Assembly: GCA_022803075.1 (NCBI GenBank)
Contig: JAFFTF010000007.1
Coordinates: 34,814 to 98,813, forward strand
Length of the DNA: 64,000 nucleotides
Direction of reading: 5' to 3'
Source: Micrococcales bacterium 31B
GTDB taxonomy: Bacteria; Actinomycetota; Actinomycetes; Actinomycetales; Dermabacteraceae
Part shown: piece by piece, positions 43,121 through 53,108 of the stretch
Layout: each line of letters starts with the position of its first letter
How positions within the stretch are numbered: the first letter of the stretch is position 1
Translations under genes and position numbers: made by a program
The notes under the pieces: model-generated
Seen by the model: only the letters and a program-made list of their open reading frames with translations
The model's database searches: none
Told to the model about the DNA's origin: nothing

Positions 43121-43159
43121 AAAAAAAGATTGTCGTTTTGTGCGTCGGCGGTGTAGCCT
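43121..43159 (+). promoter_or_regulatory. WhiB7-type autoregulated promoter of whiB7
   Basis: An A-tract (AAAAAAAGA, 43121-43129) abuts the -35 TTGTCG (43130-43135), with an 18-nt spacer to -10 TAGCCT (43154-43159). WhiB7 is known to bind an AT-rich element just upstream of -35 via its AT-hook, and activates its own gene, so this is its expected binding site. Confidence 0.65.
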
Positions 43160-43286
43160 TTAAGAGTCGCTCCGGCGACGGTAAGGGACCTTAGGCCCGA
43201 ACCACGAAAGTGGTCGACGGTCAAAGCGTCCGCAGTCTTGAAGCCAAGGTCGGCAGATCTTAGGCCGGAATCCAAGGAGGTGAATC

Positions 43287-43454
43287 GTGAACACGAATTT
43301 TAATAACTCGGCGGTACATGCGTCGACGCGCGCGTTCTCGATCGCTGTCCTTTCGCATTTTTCCGGCCTGGGCCTGGGTGCGCGAGTCCGCACGCCTCGC
43401 CCCACCGCGTATGCCCCCGCGTGGGCTGATCCCGCGGGTACCGTTTCGCATTAG
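43287..43454 (+). CDS. 55-codon upstream ORF in the whiB7 leader
   Basis: GTG 43287 is preceded by a near-perfect AAGGAGGTGA Shine-Dalgarno (43274-43283). The frame encodes MNTNFNNSAVHASTRAFSIA, then VLSHFSGLGLGARVRTPRPT, and ends GTVSH with TAG at 43454. It stops 14 nt before an intrinsic terminator and 190 nt before whiB7. Mycobacterial whiB7 is controlled by such an uORF: ribosome stalling by antibiotics prevents terminator formation. The same logic probably applies, with this product being a regulatory leader peptide. Confidence 0.75.
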   Translation: MNTNFNNSAVHASTRAFSIAVLSHFSGLGLGARVRTPRPTAYAPAWADPAGTVSH

Positions 43455-43468
43455 ACTTTTCACTAATG

Positions 43469-43499
43469 AGCCACGGCGCCCCCGGCGACCGTGGCTTTT
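43469..43499 (+). terminator. Attenuator terminator in the whiB7 leader
   Basis: Stem GCCACGG/CCGTGGC (43470-43476 with 43489-43495), extendable by an A-U pair, is followed by TTTTGATTTT. It sits between the uORF stop and whiB7, so it would end transcription unless an alternative structure forms. An upstream ACCACGAAAGTGGT hairpin (43202-43215) is a candidate partner element. Confidence 0.75.
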
Positions 43500-43645
43500 G
43501 ATTTTCTCCCCGTAGACCTGGCGCTCGGCGCACCAGTTTTCGCATCGTAGCGGGAGACCTCACACAGTTCACGGTTCGCCTTCGAAGCGGCCGCAGTCGC
43601 TTCACCTGAACGATAGACAAGAAAACAACGTGTGAGGAGCAGCGC

Positions 43646-43996
43646 ATGTTGCGCGGCGACATCCAAGACCAAGACCAACACCTGACCATGAATACCCGTC
43701 TGACCGTGGCGGCCGGAGACCCCCTCGACGACGTGACGCCCGCCCTGGGTGACTTTGACGCTCACGGGTTTGACCTGCCGTGCCAGAGTGCCGAGGAGGA
43801 CCTCTGGTTCGCAGAGCGGCCCGAGATGCTGAATCGTGCGAAAGAACTCTGCGCGCAATGCCCCCTGCAGGAGGCCTGCCTGGAGGGTGCTATCGAGCGT
43901 TCGGAACCCTGGGGTGTCTGGGGAGGGCACATCTTCGCAGACGGGCGCATTGTCGCCGTGAAGCGGGGGCGTGGTCGCCCCCGCAAGGCGGCATGA
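43646..43996 (+). CDS. whiB7: Transcriptional regulator WhiB7
   Basis: Fe-S transcription factor that binds the primary sigma factor and activates intrinsic antibiotic-resistance genes. It has 116 residues from ATG 43646 (GAGGAG 6 nt upstream). The four cluster ligands are Cys46, Cys69, Cys72 and Cys78 (PCQSAEEDLWF, then LCAQCPLQEAC). The sigma-binding turn is EPWGVWGG (87-94), and the C-terminal AT-hook RGRGRPRK (107-114) is diagnostic of WhiB7. Its leader has an autoregulatory promoter, an uORF and a terminator. The neighbour uvrD2 is conserved with whiB7 in mycobacteria. Confidence 0.95.
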   Translation: MLRGDIQDQDQHLTMNTRLTVAAGDPLDDVTPALGDFDAHGFDLPCQSAEEDLWFAERPEMLNRAKELCAQCPLQEACLEGAIERSEPWGVWGGHIFADGRIVAVKRGRGRPRKAA

Positions 43997-44054
43997 CCGT
44001 GCGGCAAGGCGGCATGACCGCCCTGCGGTACCTCGTAGTGGGGTATCACGAGAA

Positions 44055-44086
44055 GAGGCAGATCGCGATGCGTCGCGGTCTGCCTC
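44055..44086 (+). terminator. Terminator after whiB7
   Basis: A 14-bp stem with one G-U pair (44055-44068 with 44073-44086) and a 4-nt loop stands 58 nt after the whiB7 stop, facing the convergent ThiF-like gene. No U-run follows. Confidence 0.65.
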
Positions 44087-44141
44087 GCGTGTTGTGGAGG
44101 CGCGGGGCGAGCGCGTGACCCCGACGGGCCGCGACCACGCC

Positions 44142-45053
44142 TTAGGCGTCGCCCGCAGAACATTCGCACCGTGCGTGGCGAGTGACCTGCTCCGAGGCTC
44201 CCAGGGCGGGCAGCGACTGGTCGAGGTAGTGCACGGCGGCCTGGAGATCCGGTCGATCGAGATAGAGGTGCGCGGCGGCGCTGGCGAGCAGCGCGGCGAA
44301 CGATGCGGGTGCGTCGTGGGCGAGGTAGGGCAGGTCGCGGGAGCAGCGGGAGAAGCCAGGGTGCGCATCTTCGTAGTGCAATTGCCAGCAGCGATAGCAC
44401 GCGTGCTCGTGGCCGCGAAACACGCCCACGTGGGCGCTGCGGTGATCATAGGCCACCGTGAGCAGGTCGTCGTGGGTACGCCGCAGGGTAGAGACGAGCC
44501 GCGGGTCGATGGCACCCCGCTCGACGATCACGGCAAGGCGTCTCGCGGCATCGCGCGCGGGGGCTAGGGGCGGCGAGCACCGGGGGCCGAGGAGGGCTGA
44601 GAGGGCGCCCTCGCGAGGCTCGTCGAGAAAGCGCAGGGGGTAGCCGACGGGGCCGATGTCGGCAAAACTGACGGGTCGCGGGTCGATCACCCGAATCATG
44701 CCGGTGCTGGCGTCGGCGAGCAGGTGCGCGAGGTGCTTGCCGACATGGCACGCGCCGTGCAGGCTCACCCGCAGGTGCAGATCGGGGTCGGCGGCGGGCT
44801 CGAAGGGGTCTGTCTCGCTGTCGCTCAGGTGAATTACGCCGTGGGCACAGAGTTCGGTCAAGAGTCGGTCAAGCGGGTTACTGCGTTCCGTGCTGAGGGT
44901 TTGCACGGGCATGCCGCCGCGCAGGCGGTCCACTAAATTGGTCTGTTGCGGGCTGAGGGTAAGGGTGACGGCGTCGAGATGACCGGGGTTCACCACGAGG
45001 GTCGTGTCGCCCTGCCAGGCCACGGTGCGTTGGGGGTTCCAGTGCGCGTACAT
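44142..45053 (-). CDS. ThiF/E1-like or TOMM cyclodehydratase-like protein, 303 residues
   Basis: ATG 45053 is preceded by AAGGAG. Residues 108-150 (LHGACHVGKHLAHLLADA, then MIRVIDPRPVSFADIGPVGY) resemble the Rossmann nucleotide-binding start of ThiF/MoeB/E1 enzymes, with the GxGxxG Gly residues largely replaced. A later ACYRCWQLHYEDAHPGF and CECSAGDA at the end could bind zinc, as E1-like proteins do. The N-terminal 90 residues look like a winged-helix or peptide-clasp domain. Such proteins occur next to whiB7/uvrD2 in related Micrococcales, as far as I recall. No precursor peptide or YcaO gene is adjacent. The adenylation function is uncertain. Confidence 0.65.
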   Translation of the reverse strand: MYAHWNPQRTVAWQGDTTLVVNPGHLDAVTLTLSPQQTNLVDRLRGGMPVQTLSTERSNPLDRLLTELCAHGVIHLSDSETDPFEPAADPDLHLRVSLHGACHVGKHLAHLLADASTGMIRVIDPRPVSFADIGPVGYPLRFLDEPREGALSALLGPRCSPPLAPARDAARRLAVIVERGAIDPRLVSTLRRTHDDLLTVAYDHRSAHVGVFRGHEHACYRCWQLHYEDAHPGFSRCSRDLPYLAHDAPASFAALLASAAAHLYLDRPDLQAAVHYLDQSLPALGASEQVTRHARCECSAGDA

Positions 45054-45603
45054 GATTCTCCTTGCTTCCGGACCAGCTCGCGGCGGTGCGGGCTGACGCT
45101 GATGAACGTGGAGCGTACGCAGGGCGCGTGGGTGCGTCGGTTCGCTCACGAGGAGGCGTGGAAAAAGGGACGTGTCGCGGTCGAGAAGGAGGAACCGAGG
45201 CGTCCTGGACGGGCGGATGCACCGCAAAAATAGAATGGCCCCCGGGGCCCATCGTGGCTCGCCAACTCTGCAGCAATCCACCTGTTATCCCGGGGGCTTT
45301 CATCCGAGTAGACCATATGCCTTGCTCTCATGAGAGTCAATTGGCACCCGGCGGGGGTCTGTGGATAACGTGTGGGTAACGTCGGCGTGTCTGTGTAAAC
45401 GGCTGTTGAAGACCGGGCGAACACTCGACCCCGACACGCCGAATATCCTTTTATTACGATTACATGACCTGCGTGAATGGAACGCTGCAAACGTCCACAG
45501 GCGGGCCCCGAAACTCAGCGCGTAAAATTCTATTCTCGTCTCACCTGATAGACCATTACGAAGGAACGCGGCGGCTGCCGCAGACACACTATGCCACAGC
45601 ACC
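45054..45603. other. 550-bp intergenic region with DnaA-box-like repeats and an inverted repeat
   Basis: No convincing gene is seen. It holds two direct 11-bp repeats: TGTGGATAACG (45360-45370, containing an exact DnaA box, TTATCCACA on the other strand) and TGTGGGTAACG (45371-45381). A 10-bp inverted repeat TCGGCGTGTC/GACACGCCGA (45382-45391 with 45433-45442) follows, then a T-rich stretch (ATATCCTTTTATT). It divides divergent genes, so both promoters should be here. Confidence 0.5.
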
Positions 45604-46185
45604 ATGACTGACTCCGCGTACGACTGGGAGCCCGCCGCGCGACGCGGATTGACGGTCGTCTTGCGGCGATCCGCGCGGCGCAAGCGCACTCTGTCATCGC
45701 GGCTCCACGGCGACCGCATCATAGTCAGCGTGCCCGCGGCGTTCAACGAGAGAAGTCAGCGTGACCTGCTGCATCGACTGCTGCATCGCACCCTACGGCG
45801 CCGGGCCAGCGAGAGCCTCGGCGACGCGGAACTGCTGCAACGCAGTGTGGTCGTCGCCCGGGCCCACCTCGACTCTGTGCCCCAGCCGGCGTCGGTGCGA
45901 TGGGTCACCAATCAGGGCTCACGGTGGGGTTCGTGCACACCCGACACGGGGCAGATTCGCATTTCGCACAGACTGCAGCGCGTGCCGTCGTGGGTGCTCG
46001 ACGCGGTGCTCTTTCACGAGATGATTCACCTCGTGATCCCCGGCCACGGGCCCGAGTTTCGGGCGCTCGAGAGGCGCTACCCGCGGCTCGATGAGGCGAA
46101 CACGTTTCTGAGTGGCTATGCGCTCGGTCTCGGCCTTGCGGACGGCGGGCCTGGGGCGGACGGCGCCGGGGACCTACCGCACTGA
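45604..46185 (+). CDS. YgjP-like metallopeptidase-domain protein (DUF45)
   Basis: 193 residues. The conserved core is RWVTNQGSRWGSCTPDTGQI, then LQRVPSWVLDAVLFHEMIHL and IPGHGPEFRALERRYPR. HEMIH supplies the zinc-binding HExxH and the later His in PGHGPEF the third ligand, as in the YgjP/WSS1/SprT group. The substrate is unknown; relatives cleave DNA-protein crosslinks or are uncharacterised. It is cytoplasmic, with a basic N-terminus (RRSARRKRTLSSRL). In mycobacteria the homologue lies between the ABC1 kinase and the DUF2342 gene, as here. Confidence 0.87.
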   Translation: MTDSAYDWEPAARRGLTVVLRRSARRKRTLSSRLHGDRIIVSVPAAFNERSQRDLLHRLLHRTLRRRASESLGDAELLQRSVVVARAHLDSVPQPASVRWVTNQGSRWGSCTPDTGQIRISHRLQRVPSWVLDAVLFHEMIHLVIPGHGPEFRALERRYPRLDEANTFLSGYALGLGLADGGPGADGAGDLPH

Positions 46186-46221
46186 CCGCCCGGCCGCTCA
46201 CGCACTGATCGAGCGCACCTC

Positions 46222-46884
46222 CTACGCGACCCGACCCTCCCGCAGCTGCCGCGCGATACCGAGCGCGCGAGCGGGCACGTCGGGCAGAAAAGGGCTGCCC
46301 TCAAAGGCGACCGCCGCGTCCGCCTCGGCCTCGTCGAACAGCGCGAGCGGCACCCACGCCACGTCAAGCGATTCGTGGCTCACCGCGGGCAGGGGCAGGC
46401 CCTGCGTGAGCGCCACAAAGGCCACATCGAGGTGCTGCGCGCACGAGAAGGCCGCGTCGAGATCGTGGCGGTCGAGGCCGCCGAGCGGCTCGGCCACCCC
46501 GTCGGGGCGGCGCAGGAGTTCGAGCAGGGGCAGGCCCGACTCCTCGCGGGCCTCGCGGCGGGCGGACTCCTCGATCGAGGCGTCGCCGGGTTCCAGGTGG
46601 CCACCGAATTGCACCCAGGCGCGAGCCTTGGCGTGCAGCGTCAGCAGAATGTGGGTGAGTTCTCGATTGAAAACGAAGCACGACGCCGTGACGTGCTGCG
46701 GCGGCCCCGACTTCAGCAGCCCCGCCGCCTCGAACTGGTCGAGATGGGCGAGATACTCGCGGCGCAGGGTCTCTTGGCTGTCGCTCGCTGGCAGGTAGCG
46801 CAGCAGCGCCGCGCGCACCGAGTTCAGCAGGGTGTGCTGAGCGGGGGAGTCTCCGCGGGCCGAGCCGTCTGCACTGCTCGTCAT
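46222..46884 (-). CDS. NUDIX hydrolase
   Basis: 220 residues, cytoplasmic. The NUDIX box is GGHLEPGDASIEESARREAR followed by EESGL, with the catalytic REAREESG intact. The N-terminus (TLLNSVRAALLRYLPASDSQ) is a helical extension common in this actinobacterial subgroup. The substrate is unpredictable from sequence. ATG 46884 overlaps the stop of the DUF2342 gene (ATGA), so the two are translationally coupled. Confidence 0.88.
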   Translation of the reverse strand: MTSSADGSARGDSPAQHTLLNSVRAALLRYLPASDSQETLRREYLAHLDQFEAAGLLKSGPPQHVTASCFVFNRELTHILLTLHAKARAWVQFGGHLEPGDASIEESARREAREESGLPLLELLRRPDGVAEPLGGLDRHDLDAAFSCAQHLDVAFVALTQGLPLPAVSHESLDVAWVPLALFDEAEADAAVAFEGSPFLPDVPARALGIARQLREGRVA

Positions 46885-48845
46885 GCGGTGCGACCGTCCC
46901 CCGAGCCGTCACCGGACGGTTCGTCACCCGAGCCGTCTCTAGCGGGGTCGCGGTTGTCGGACGCTCCGTCGGTCGGCAAAATGCCACCCTTGCCGTCTTC
47001 GCGGGGCGCGGAGTCGTCGCCCTCGCCCCGCAGCAGTGCGGCGAGGGCCGCGTCAAAGTCGTCGCCGTACACCGCGCTGGGGTCGGGCAGGCGCATCGAC
47101 GAGGCGGCGGCTGCACCCTCGGGCTGCACGTCGGTCAGGTGGGTCGCGAGGGGTTGGGGGAGTTCGGGGGTTGAGGTGCTGGGGGAGCCATCTCGCTCGG
47201 TCGGCTCCGCCGTGGCGTCGGAGGCAGACGCCTCGGCGCTCGCGGACTCCTTGTGCGCGTCAGCGGGCCCCTCGCCGGGCCCGTCACTGGTTCCATCACT
47301 GGGCCCATCACTGGGCGTGGACGCCGCGTGGCGCCCCCGCCGAGGGGCCTCCTCGGCGGGTGGCACGTAGGTCGCGTGGCCGCGCAGCGTGGGCGCCGCC
47401 GAGTCATCCGTCGACGTATCGGTCGACGTAGCGGTGTCAGTGTCGGTCGCATCGGCGCTGGCAGCGGGCCCCGACGGGGTCGTGTCGCTTGGCTCCGTGG
47501 TCAGCGTCGCCTCACCACGAATGGTGGGCTGGGCAGGAGACCCGGCCGCCGGAGCGTCCGACCCGGCCACCGCCGGGGCGCTCAACTGCTCGGCCTCGGG
47601 CAGCAAATCAGGGTGGCCCCACACGGCGTCGCGGCCTTCGATGCCCTTCGACTCGGTGAGCGACCTCCAATACGCGGCGGCCTCGCGCAGCAGGCGCGGC
47701 CGCAATTCGAGCCCGCAGAGGGTCGAGAATGTGCGCTCGGCGGGCCCACCGGTCGCGCGACGCCGACGCAGGGTTTCTTCGAGGGCGTCGACATGCGGCA
47801 ATTTGCCGCGGACGGCATCGCTCGACACCACCGAAACCCAGCCCTCCACGAGGGCGAGCGCCGTACTGAGCCGAGTCAGAGCCGACTCTTGAGCGGGCGA
47901 TTTTTGCATCGCAAACATGCCGTTGGCGTTCAACTGCAGCGCCTCGGGGTTCGTCATGTCGATGTCGCGCACGTAGTCTTCCATCGCCGACATGTCGATC
48001 TCGATGTTGCGCGCGTACGCCTCGACGGCGCCGAACAGGTGGCCCGCGAGCCACGGCACGGCGTTAAACAGGTGTGAGCGGGCGGCCTCGCGAGCGGCGA
48101 GGTAATGCACGACCTCGCTCTCCTCGATGCCGAGGTCCTTCGCGAACGCCGTCACGTTATTGACCACGAGGGCCGACGTGTTCGGTTCGAGCAGGGGAAC
48201 GCCCACCTCAGAGCCGGTCAGCACCTCTTTGGCGAGCATCGCGAGCCCGTGACCGAACTGGGCGCCCATCATTGAACCTCCGAGGCGCGACATCATGCCC
48301 TTGACGTCGAAGGGCAGTTCGACGCCCTCGGGGAGATTGCCGAGTTGGCCTTCGAGGGCGTCACCAAACGCGCGCATCATGTTTTCGCCGATGGGCTCGA
48401 ACATGCGCGACCACCGGTTTAGAGTGCCTTCGATCCACTGGGAGCGCGACCAGGCGTGCGGTGTCGCGGGGTGTGTCGCGAGATCAGTGCAGGGCTGAAC
48501 CCACATGTCGGCGACGCGCAGGGCATCTTCGCAGGCGCGAGTCTGGTTCGGACCCACCGTGGGGTCGCCCTCCGCGAGAATCAGCTTGCGCGCCGTATCG
48601 CGCACCAGGGTCCAGTTCACGGGCTTGCCGTCGCCCTCGGCGAACATGGCCTGCATCTGCATCGCGAGCGCCTGCATCGCCGCCGGGTCTGTGGGGAGGC
48701 CCGGCATGCCCTGGAGTGCGCTGAGGTCGAGATTGTCGAGCATGCCATCGGGCAGTTTCTGACCCATGATCTGTTCGAGCAGGCGCCGCATCATCTCTGG
48801 GTCTGGCTGGTTGTCTTCACCGAAGTTGAAGGGGGGCTGACTCAT
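46881..48845 (-). CDS. DUF2342 / zinc-dependent metalloprotease-like protein with long disordered tail
   Basis: 654 residues. The first 410 match the actinobacterial family often annotated as zinc-dependent metalloprotease or coenzyme F420 biosynthesis-associated hydrolase: NWTLVRDTARKLILAEGDPT, GLAMLAKEVLTGSEVGVPLL, VVHYLAAREAARSHLFNAVP. I recall the helix carrying REAAH in many members; here it reads REAAR, so the presumed metal ligand may be missing. Residues 415-654 are Ser/Asp/Pro/Thr-rich, with repeated SDGPSDG-like units. No signal peptide. It is cotranscribed with the NUDIX gene and divergent from the PDZ protease. Confidence 0.82.
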   Translation of the reverse strand: MSQPPFNFGEDNQPDPEMMRRLLEQIMGQKLPDGMLDNLDLSALQGMPGLPTDPAAMQALAMQMQAMFAEGDGKPVNWTLVRDTARKLILAEGDPTVGPNQTRACEDALRVADMWVQPCTDLATHPATPHAWSRSQWIEGTLNRWSRMFEPIGENMMRAFGDALEGQLGNLPEGVELPFDVKGMMSRLGGSMMGAQFGHGLAMLAKEVLTGSEVGVPLLEPNTSALVVNNVTAFAKDLGIEESEVVHYLAAREAARSHLFNAVPWLAGHLFGAVEAYARNIEIDMSAMEDYVRDIDMTNPEALQLNANGMFAMQKSPAQESALTRLSTALALVEGWVSVVSSDAVRGKLPHVDALEETLRRRRATGGPAERTFSTLCGLELRPRLLREAAAYWRSLTESKGIEGRDAVWGHPDLLPEAEQLSAPAVAGSDAPAAGSPAQPTIRGEATLTTEPSDTTPSGPAASADATDTDTATSTDTSTDDSAAPTLRGHATYVPPAEEAPRRGRHAASTPSDGPSDGTSDGPGEGPADAHKESASAEASASDATAEPTERDGSPSTSTPELPQPLATHLTDVQPEGAAAASSMRLPDPSAVYGDDFDAALAALLRGEGDDSAPREDGKGGILPTDGASDNRDPARDGSGDEPSGDGSGDGRTA

Positions 48846-49043
48846 GACCGCTACCTCATCTGGACTGCAAAATCGCTTACCTTAACTGAACCACTCCGGC
48901 AGTCGATTCGTTCCCATAGTTCGCGAGGTGTCGTCACGCTGTGCGTGAAATCTTTTCGTGAAGGTCTTGTGTCATTGCCCCGTGCCCCGCGACGCGCGTG
49001 AAATCCGACCTGCCGCCCCACTCGGCGTGAGTCATGATGAAGT

Positions 49044-50207
49044 GTGCCTCTCTCGACGACCCAGCCCAGCGCCCCCAATACCCCGGCCACGAGCGTCACC
49101 GAAGCATCGGCAGCATCGGAGTTGACTCCCGCGACCCGACCCTGGCGACTCGCCAACACCCTCGCCGGGGTGGTGACCCTCGTGATCGTGCTCGCGGCGT
49201 TACTCGTGCCCATGCCGTATGCCATCGAGATGCCCGGCCCCCTCGCCAATGTGCTCGGCGAAACCGAAGTGCACGCGGGCAGCGGCCAGCCCACCAAGGT
49301 CGACATGATCAACATCGAGGGCACCGAGATTTACGAACCCACGGGAGAACTCGACCTCACGACGGTCTCGGTGCGCGGCGGCCCGGGCTACCCCGTGCGA
49401 CTTCCCGAACTGGTGGCTGCGTGGTTTAACCCCACCTACTCGGTGACTCCCGTAGAAAATGTGTTCCCGCGCGATTTCAGCCGCGAGCAGGTCTCTCAGG
49501 CCAACACGGAACAAATGACCCAGTCGCAAGATCAGGCCACCCTCAACGCGATCGACCTCTTGGGCATCAAGTACACGACCGATATCGTGGTCGGCTCCAT
49601 CGACCCGAGCTCGCCCAACGGCAAGGTGTTTCAGATCGGTGACCGCATCACGGCGGTGCAGGGAGCGCCCGTCACCACGGCCGATGCCCTCGTAAAGGCC
49701 GTGCAGGGCACCCCGGTCGGCGGCACGGTCGACTTCACGGTTGATCGCGCGGGCGAGACCGTGGACGTCACGGCGACCACCTACGCGGTCGAAGGCGTCT
49801 CGCGTATCGGCGTGGTGCTGAGGTCTGAACCGCAATTGCCGTTCACTATCTCGATTCAGATCGAAGACATTGGCGGGCCCAGCGCGGGAACGATGTTTGC
49901 CCTCGGCATCATCGACAAACTCACCCCCGGCGAGCTCACGGGTGGCCAGCGTATCGCAGGCACCGGCACCCAAGAGGCGGGAGGGGTGGTCGGCGCGATC
50001 GGTGGCATTCCGCAAAAAATGGAGGCCGCGCATGACGCCGGAATCCGCTACTTTTTGATCCCCGCGGGCAACTGCGCTGAGGCGATGTCGCGCCTGCCCG
50101 AGGGCATGACGGGGGTCAAGATCACGACCCTCGCCGACGCCAAGACCAGCGTCGAAACCATCGCGAGCCAAGAGAACCTCGATACGCTGCCCAGCTGTTC
50201 CTCCTAA
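49044..50207 (+). CDS. Membrane-anchored PDZ/Lon-like serine protease (YlbL type)
   Basis: 387 residues from GTG 49044. A transmembrane segment at about residues 37-57 puts the rest outside. A PDZ domain lies near 185-265 (TDIVVGSIDPSSPNGKVFQI). The S16 Lon-like protease domain has the catalytic Ser in DIGGPSAGTMFALGIIDKLT and the Lys in AGGVVGAIGGIPQKMEAAHD. The family is thought to process or quality-control envelope proteins. It is divergent from DUF2342 and followed after 22 nt by the HAD gene. The neighbours match the mycobacterial order DUF2342-PDZ protease. Confidence 0.92.
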   Translation: MPLSTTQPSAPNTPATSVTEASAASELTPATRPWRLANTLAGVVTLVIVLAALLVPMPYAIEMPGPLANVLGETEVHAGSGQPTKVDMINIEGTEIYEPTGELDLTTVSVRGGPGYPVRLPELVAAWFNPTYSVTPVENVFPRDFSREQVSQANTEQMTQSQDQATLNAIDLLGIKYTTDIVVGSIDPSSPNGKVFQIGDRITAVQGAPVTTADALVKAVQGTPVGGTVDFTVDRAGETVDVTATTYAVEGVSRIGVVLRSEPQLPFTISIQIEDIGGPSAGTMFALGIIDKLTPGELTGGQRIAGTGTQEAGGVVGAIGGIPQKMEAAHDAGIRYFLIPAGNCAEAMSRLPEGMTGVKITTLADAKTSVETIASQENLDTLPSCSS

Positions 50208-50229
50208 CCACACACGTCCAGGAGTCACC

Positions 50230-51171
50230 ATGGCGAAGAAGCTCGCCACCCGCAAATATTCATCGCCGCTCACGGTCATCTTCGATTTCGGGGGTGTGCT
50301 GTCGGCGGGCACCAACGGCTTCGAGGCCGTGCGCGAAGAGTTGGCGTACGTCAGCGATGACGACGGTAGGGGGCCGGACGCCGCGGGGCCCGCTGCCAGC
50401 GCCGCCCGCCCTGCCAGCCCGGCCCCCGGGGCGTCCGATACCGAAGGCGAACCGGTTGAGAACGCTGGAGACGCTGCCGACGAGGTAGGGGTGGACGAGC
50501 AGGGCATCGCCGCTCTCGAGCGCGAGATCGCGGCGCACGAAAAGGCCGAGCGCGAGGCCGCGGAACGCCTCGTCGCCTCGCGCCGCGAGGTGGAGGGCTT
50601 CGACGCCGACGCGGCGCAGGCCGCGTACTGGGAACATCGCCCGGCCCTCGATGAGGGTCTCGACCCGCTCGAATACTGGGGCCGCGTGGCCGCCGCGGGC
50701 GGGTACGAATCGCTCACCGAAGAAGACCTCGAAAACCTCAACGACGTGGATCAGCGCTACTGGCTGCGCCTCGAACCCCACTCGCGCGAGGTGCTGCACG
50801 AGCTGGCGCTCGCGAACGTGCGCGTGGGGTTGCTCTCGAACATGGCGAGCGACTTCGCCGAGCGGGTGCGCCGCGCCGACTGGTTTGAGGCGGTCGATTT
50901 TGGGTTGTTCTCGGGCGATCTGGGCTGCTCGAAGCCGTCGCGGGAGATCTACTACGTGCTGATCGAAACGCTGGCGCACCTGACGGGCGGCGTCGAGCGC
51001 CCCGGCAACATCGTGTTTTTCGACGACAAGCAAGAAAACGTGGACGCCGCGCGGGCCTGTGGCATCGACGCGCACCTGTGGGTCGCGAACGGGGCCCGCG
51101 CCGAGGGCGACGAGCCGGGCTGGGAGATGGCGAGGCGCGTGCTCGTCGGCCGGGGGCTGCTCGCGGGCTAG
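50230..51171 (+). CDS. HAD-superfamily hydrolase with Ala/Glu-rich insertion
   Basis: 313 residues. Motif I is VIFDFGGVLS (nucleophile Asp; the usual second Asp is Gly, as in epoxide-hydrolase N-terminal phosphatase relatives). Motif II is VGLLSNMAS, motif III DLGCSKPSREIYYVL (Lys) and motif IV IVFFDDKQENVDAA. Residues 40-120 are an insertion of low complexity and charged coiled-coil (IAALEREIAAHEKAEREAAE), where a cap domain normally lies. The substrate is unknown. AGGAG precedes ATG 50230. Confidence 0.82.
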   Translation: MAKKLATRKYSSPLTVIFDFGGVLSAGTNGFEAVREELAYVSDDDGRGPDAAGPAASAARPASPAPGASDTEGEPVENAGDAADEVGVDEQGIAALEREIAAHEKAEREAAERLVASRREVEGFDADAAQAAYWEHRPALDEGLDPLEYWGRVAAAGGYESLTEEDLENLNDVDQRYWLRLEPHSREVLHELALANVRVGLLSNMASDFAERVRRADWFEAVDFGLFSGDLGCSKPSREIYYVLIETLAHLTGGVERPGNIVFFDDKQENVDAARACGIDAHLWVANGARAEGDEPGWEMARRVLVGRGLLAG

Positions 51172-51197
51172 CGGCGCGGGTGGGGGCTGGCCGCTCG

Positions 51198-51226
51198 GGC
51201 CGGCAGCCCGGGTGCCGCTCCGGCCG
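51198..51226 (+). terminator. G/C hairpin after the HAD gene
   Basis: An imperfect set of pairings (GGCCGG/CCGGCC at 51199-51204 and 51220-51225, and CGGGC/GCCCG inside) lies about 30 nt after the HAD stop. No U-run. A weak terminator candidate. Confidence 0.35.
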
Positions 51227-51374
51227 GCCGCGAGAGCGGGGGCAGTAGGCGCGGGCAAACCAGATTAGACTGTAGGCATCCACGCCCGAAGGTCGGTTGT
51301 CGCGCGCCCGCGCGCCGCACGAACGGCCCTCGCACGAGACATTGCATAATCTCGCATCAACACTACGGAGCACA

Positions 51375-53057
<1,683 letters not shown>

Positions 53058-53074
53058 GCAGGTGTGCGTTCTGG

Positions 53075-53108
53075 ACGCCGGCCGCCCGAGTTATCGGGCG
53101 GCCGGCGT
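53075..53108 (+). terminator. Terminator after ettA
   Basis: A 14-bp perfect stem (ACGCCGGCCGCCCG 53075-53088 with 53095-53108) and a 6-nt AGTTAT loop end in TT, 17 nt after the ettA stop. Confidence 0.92.
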
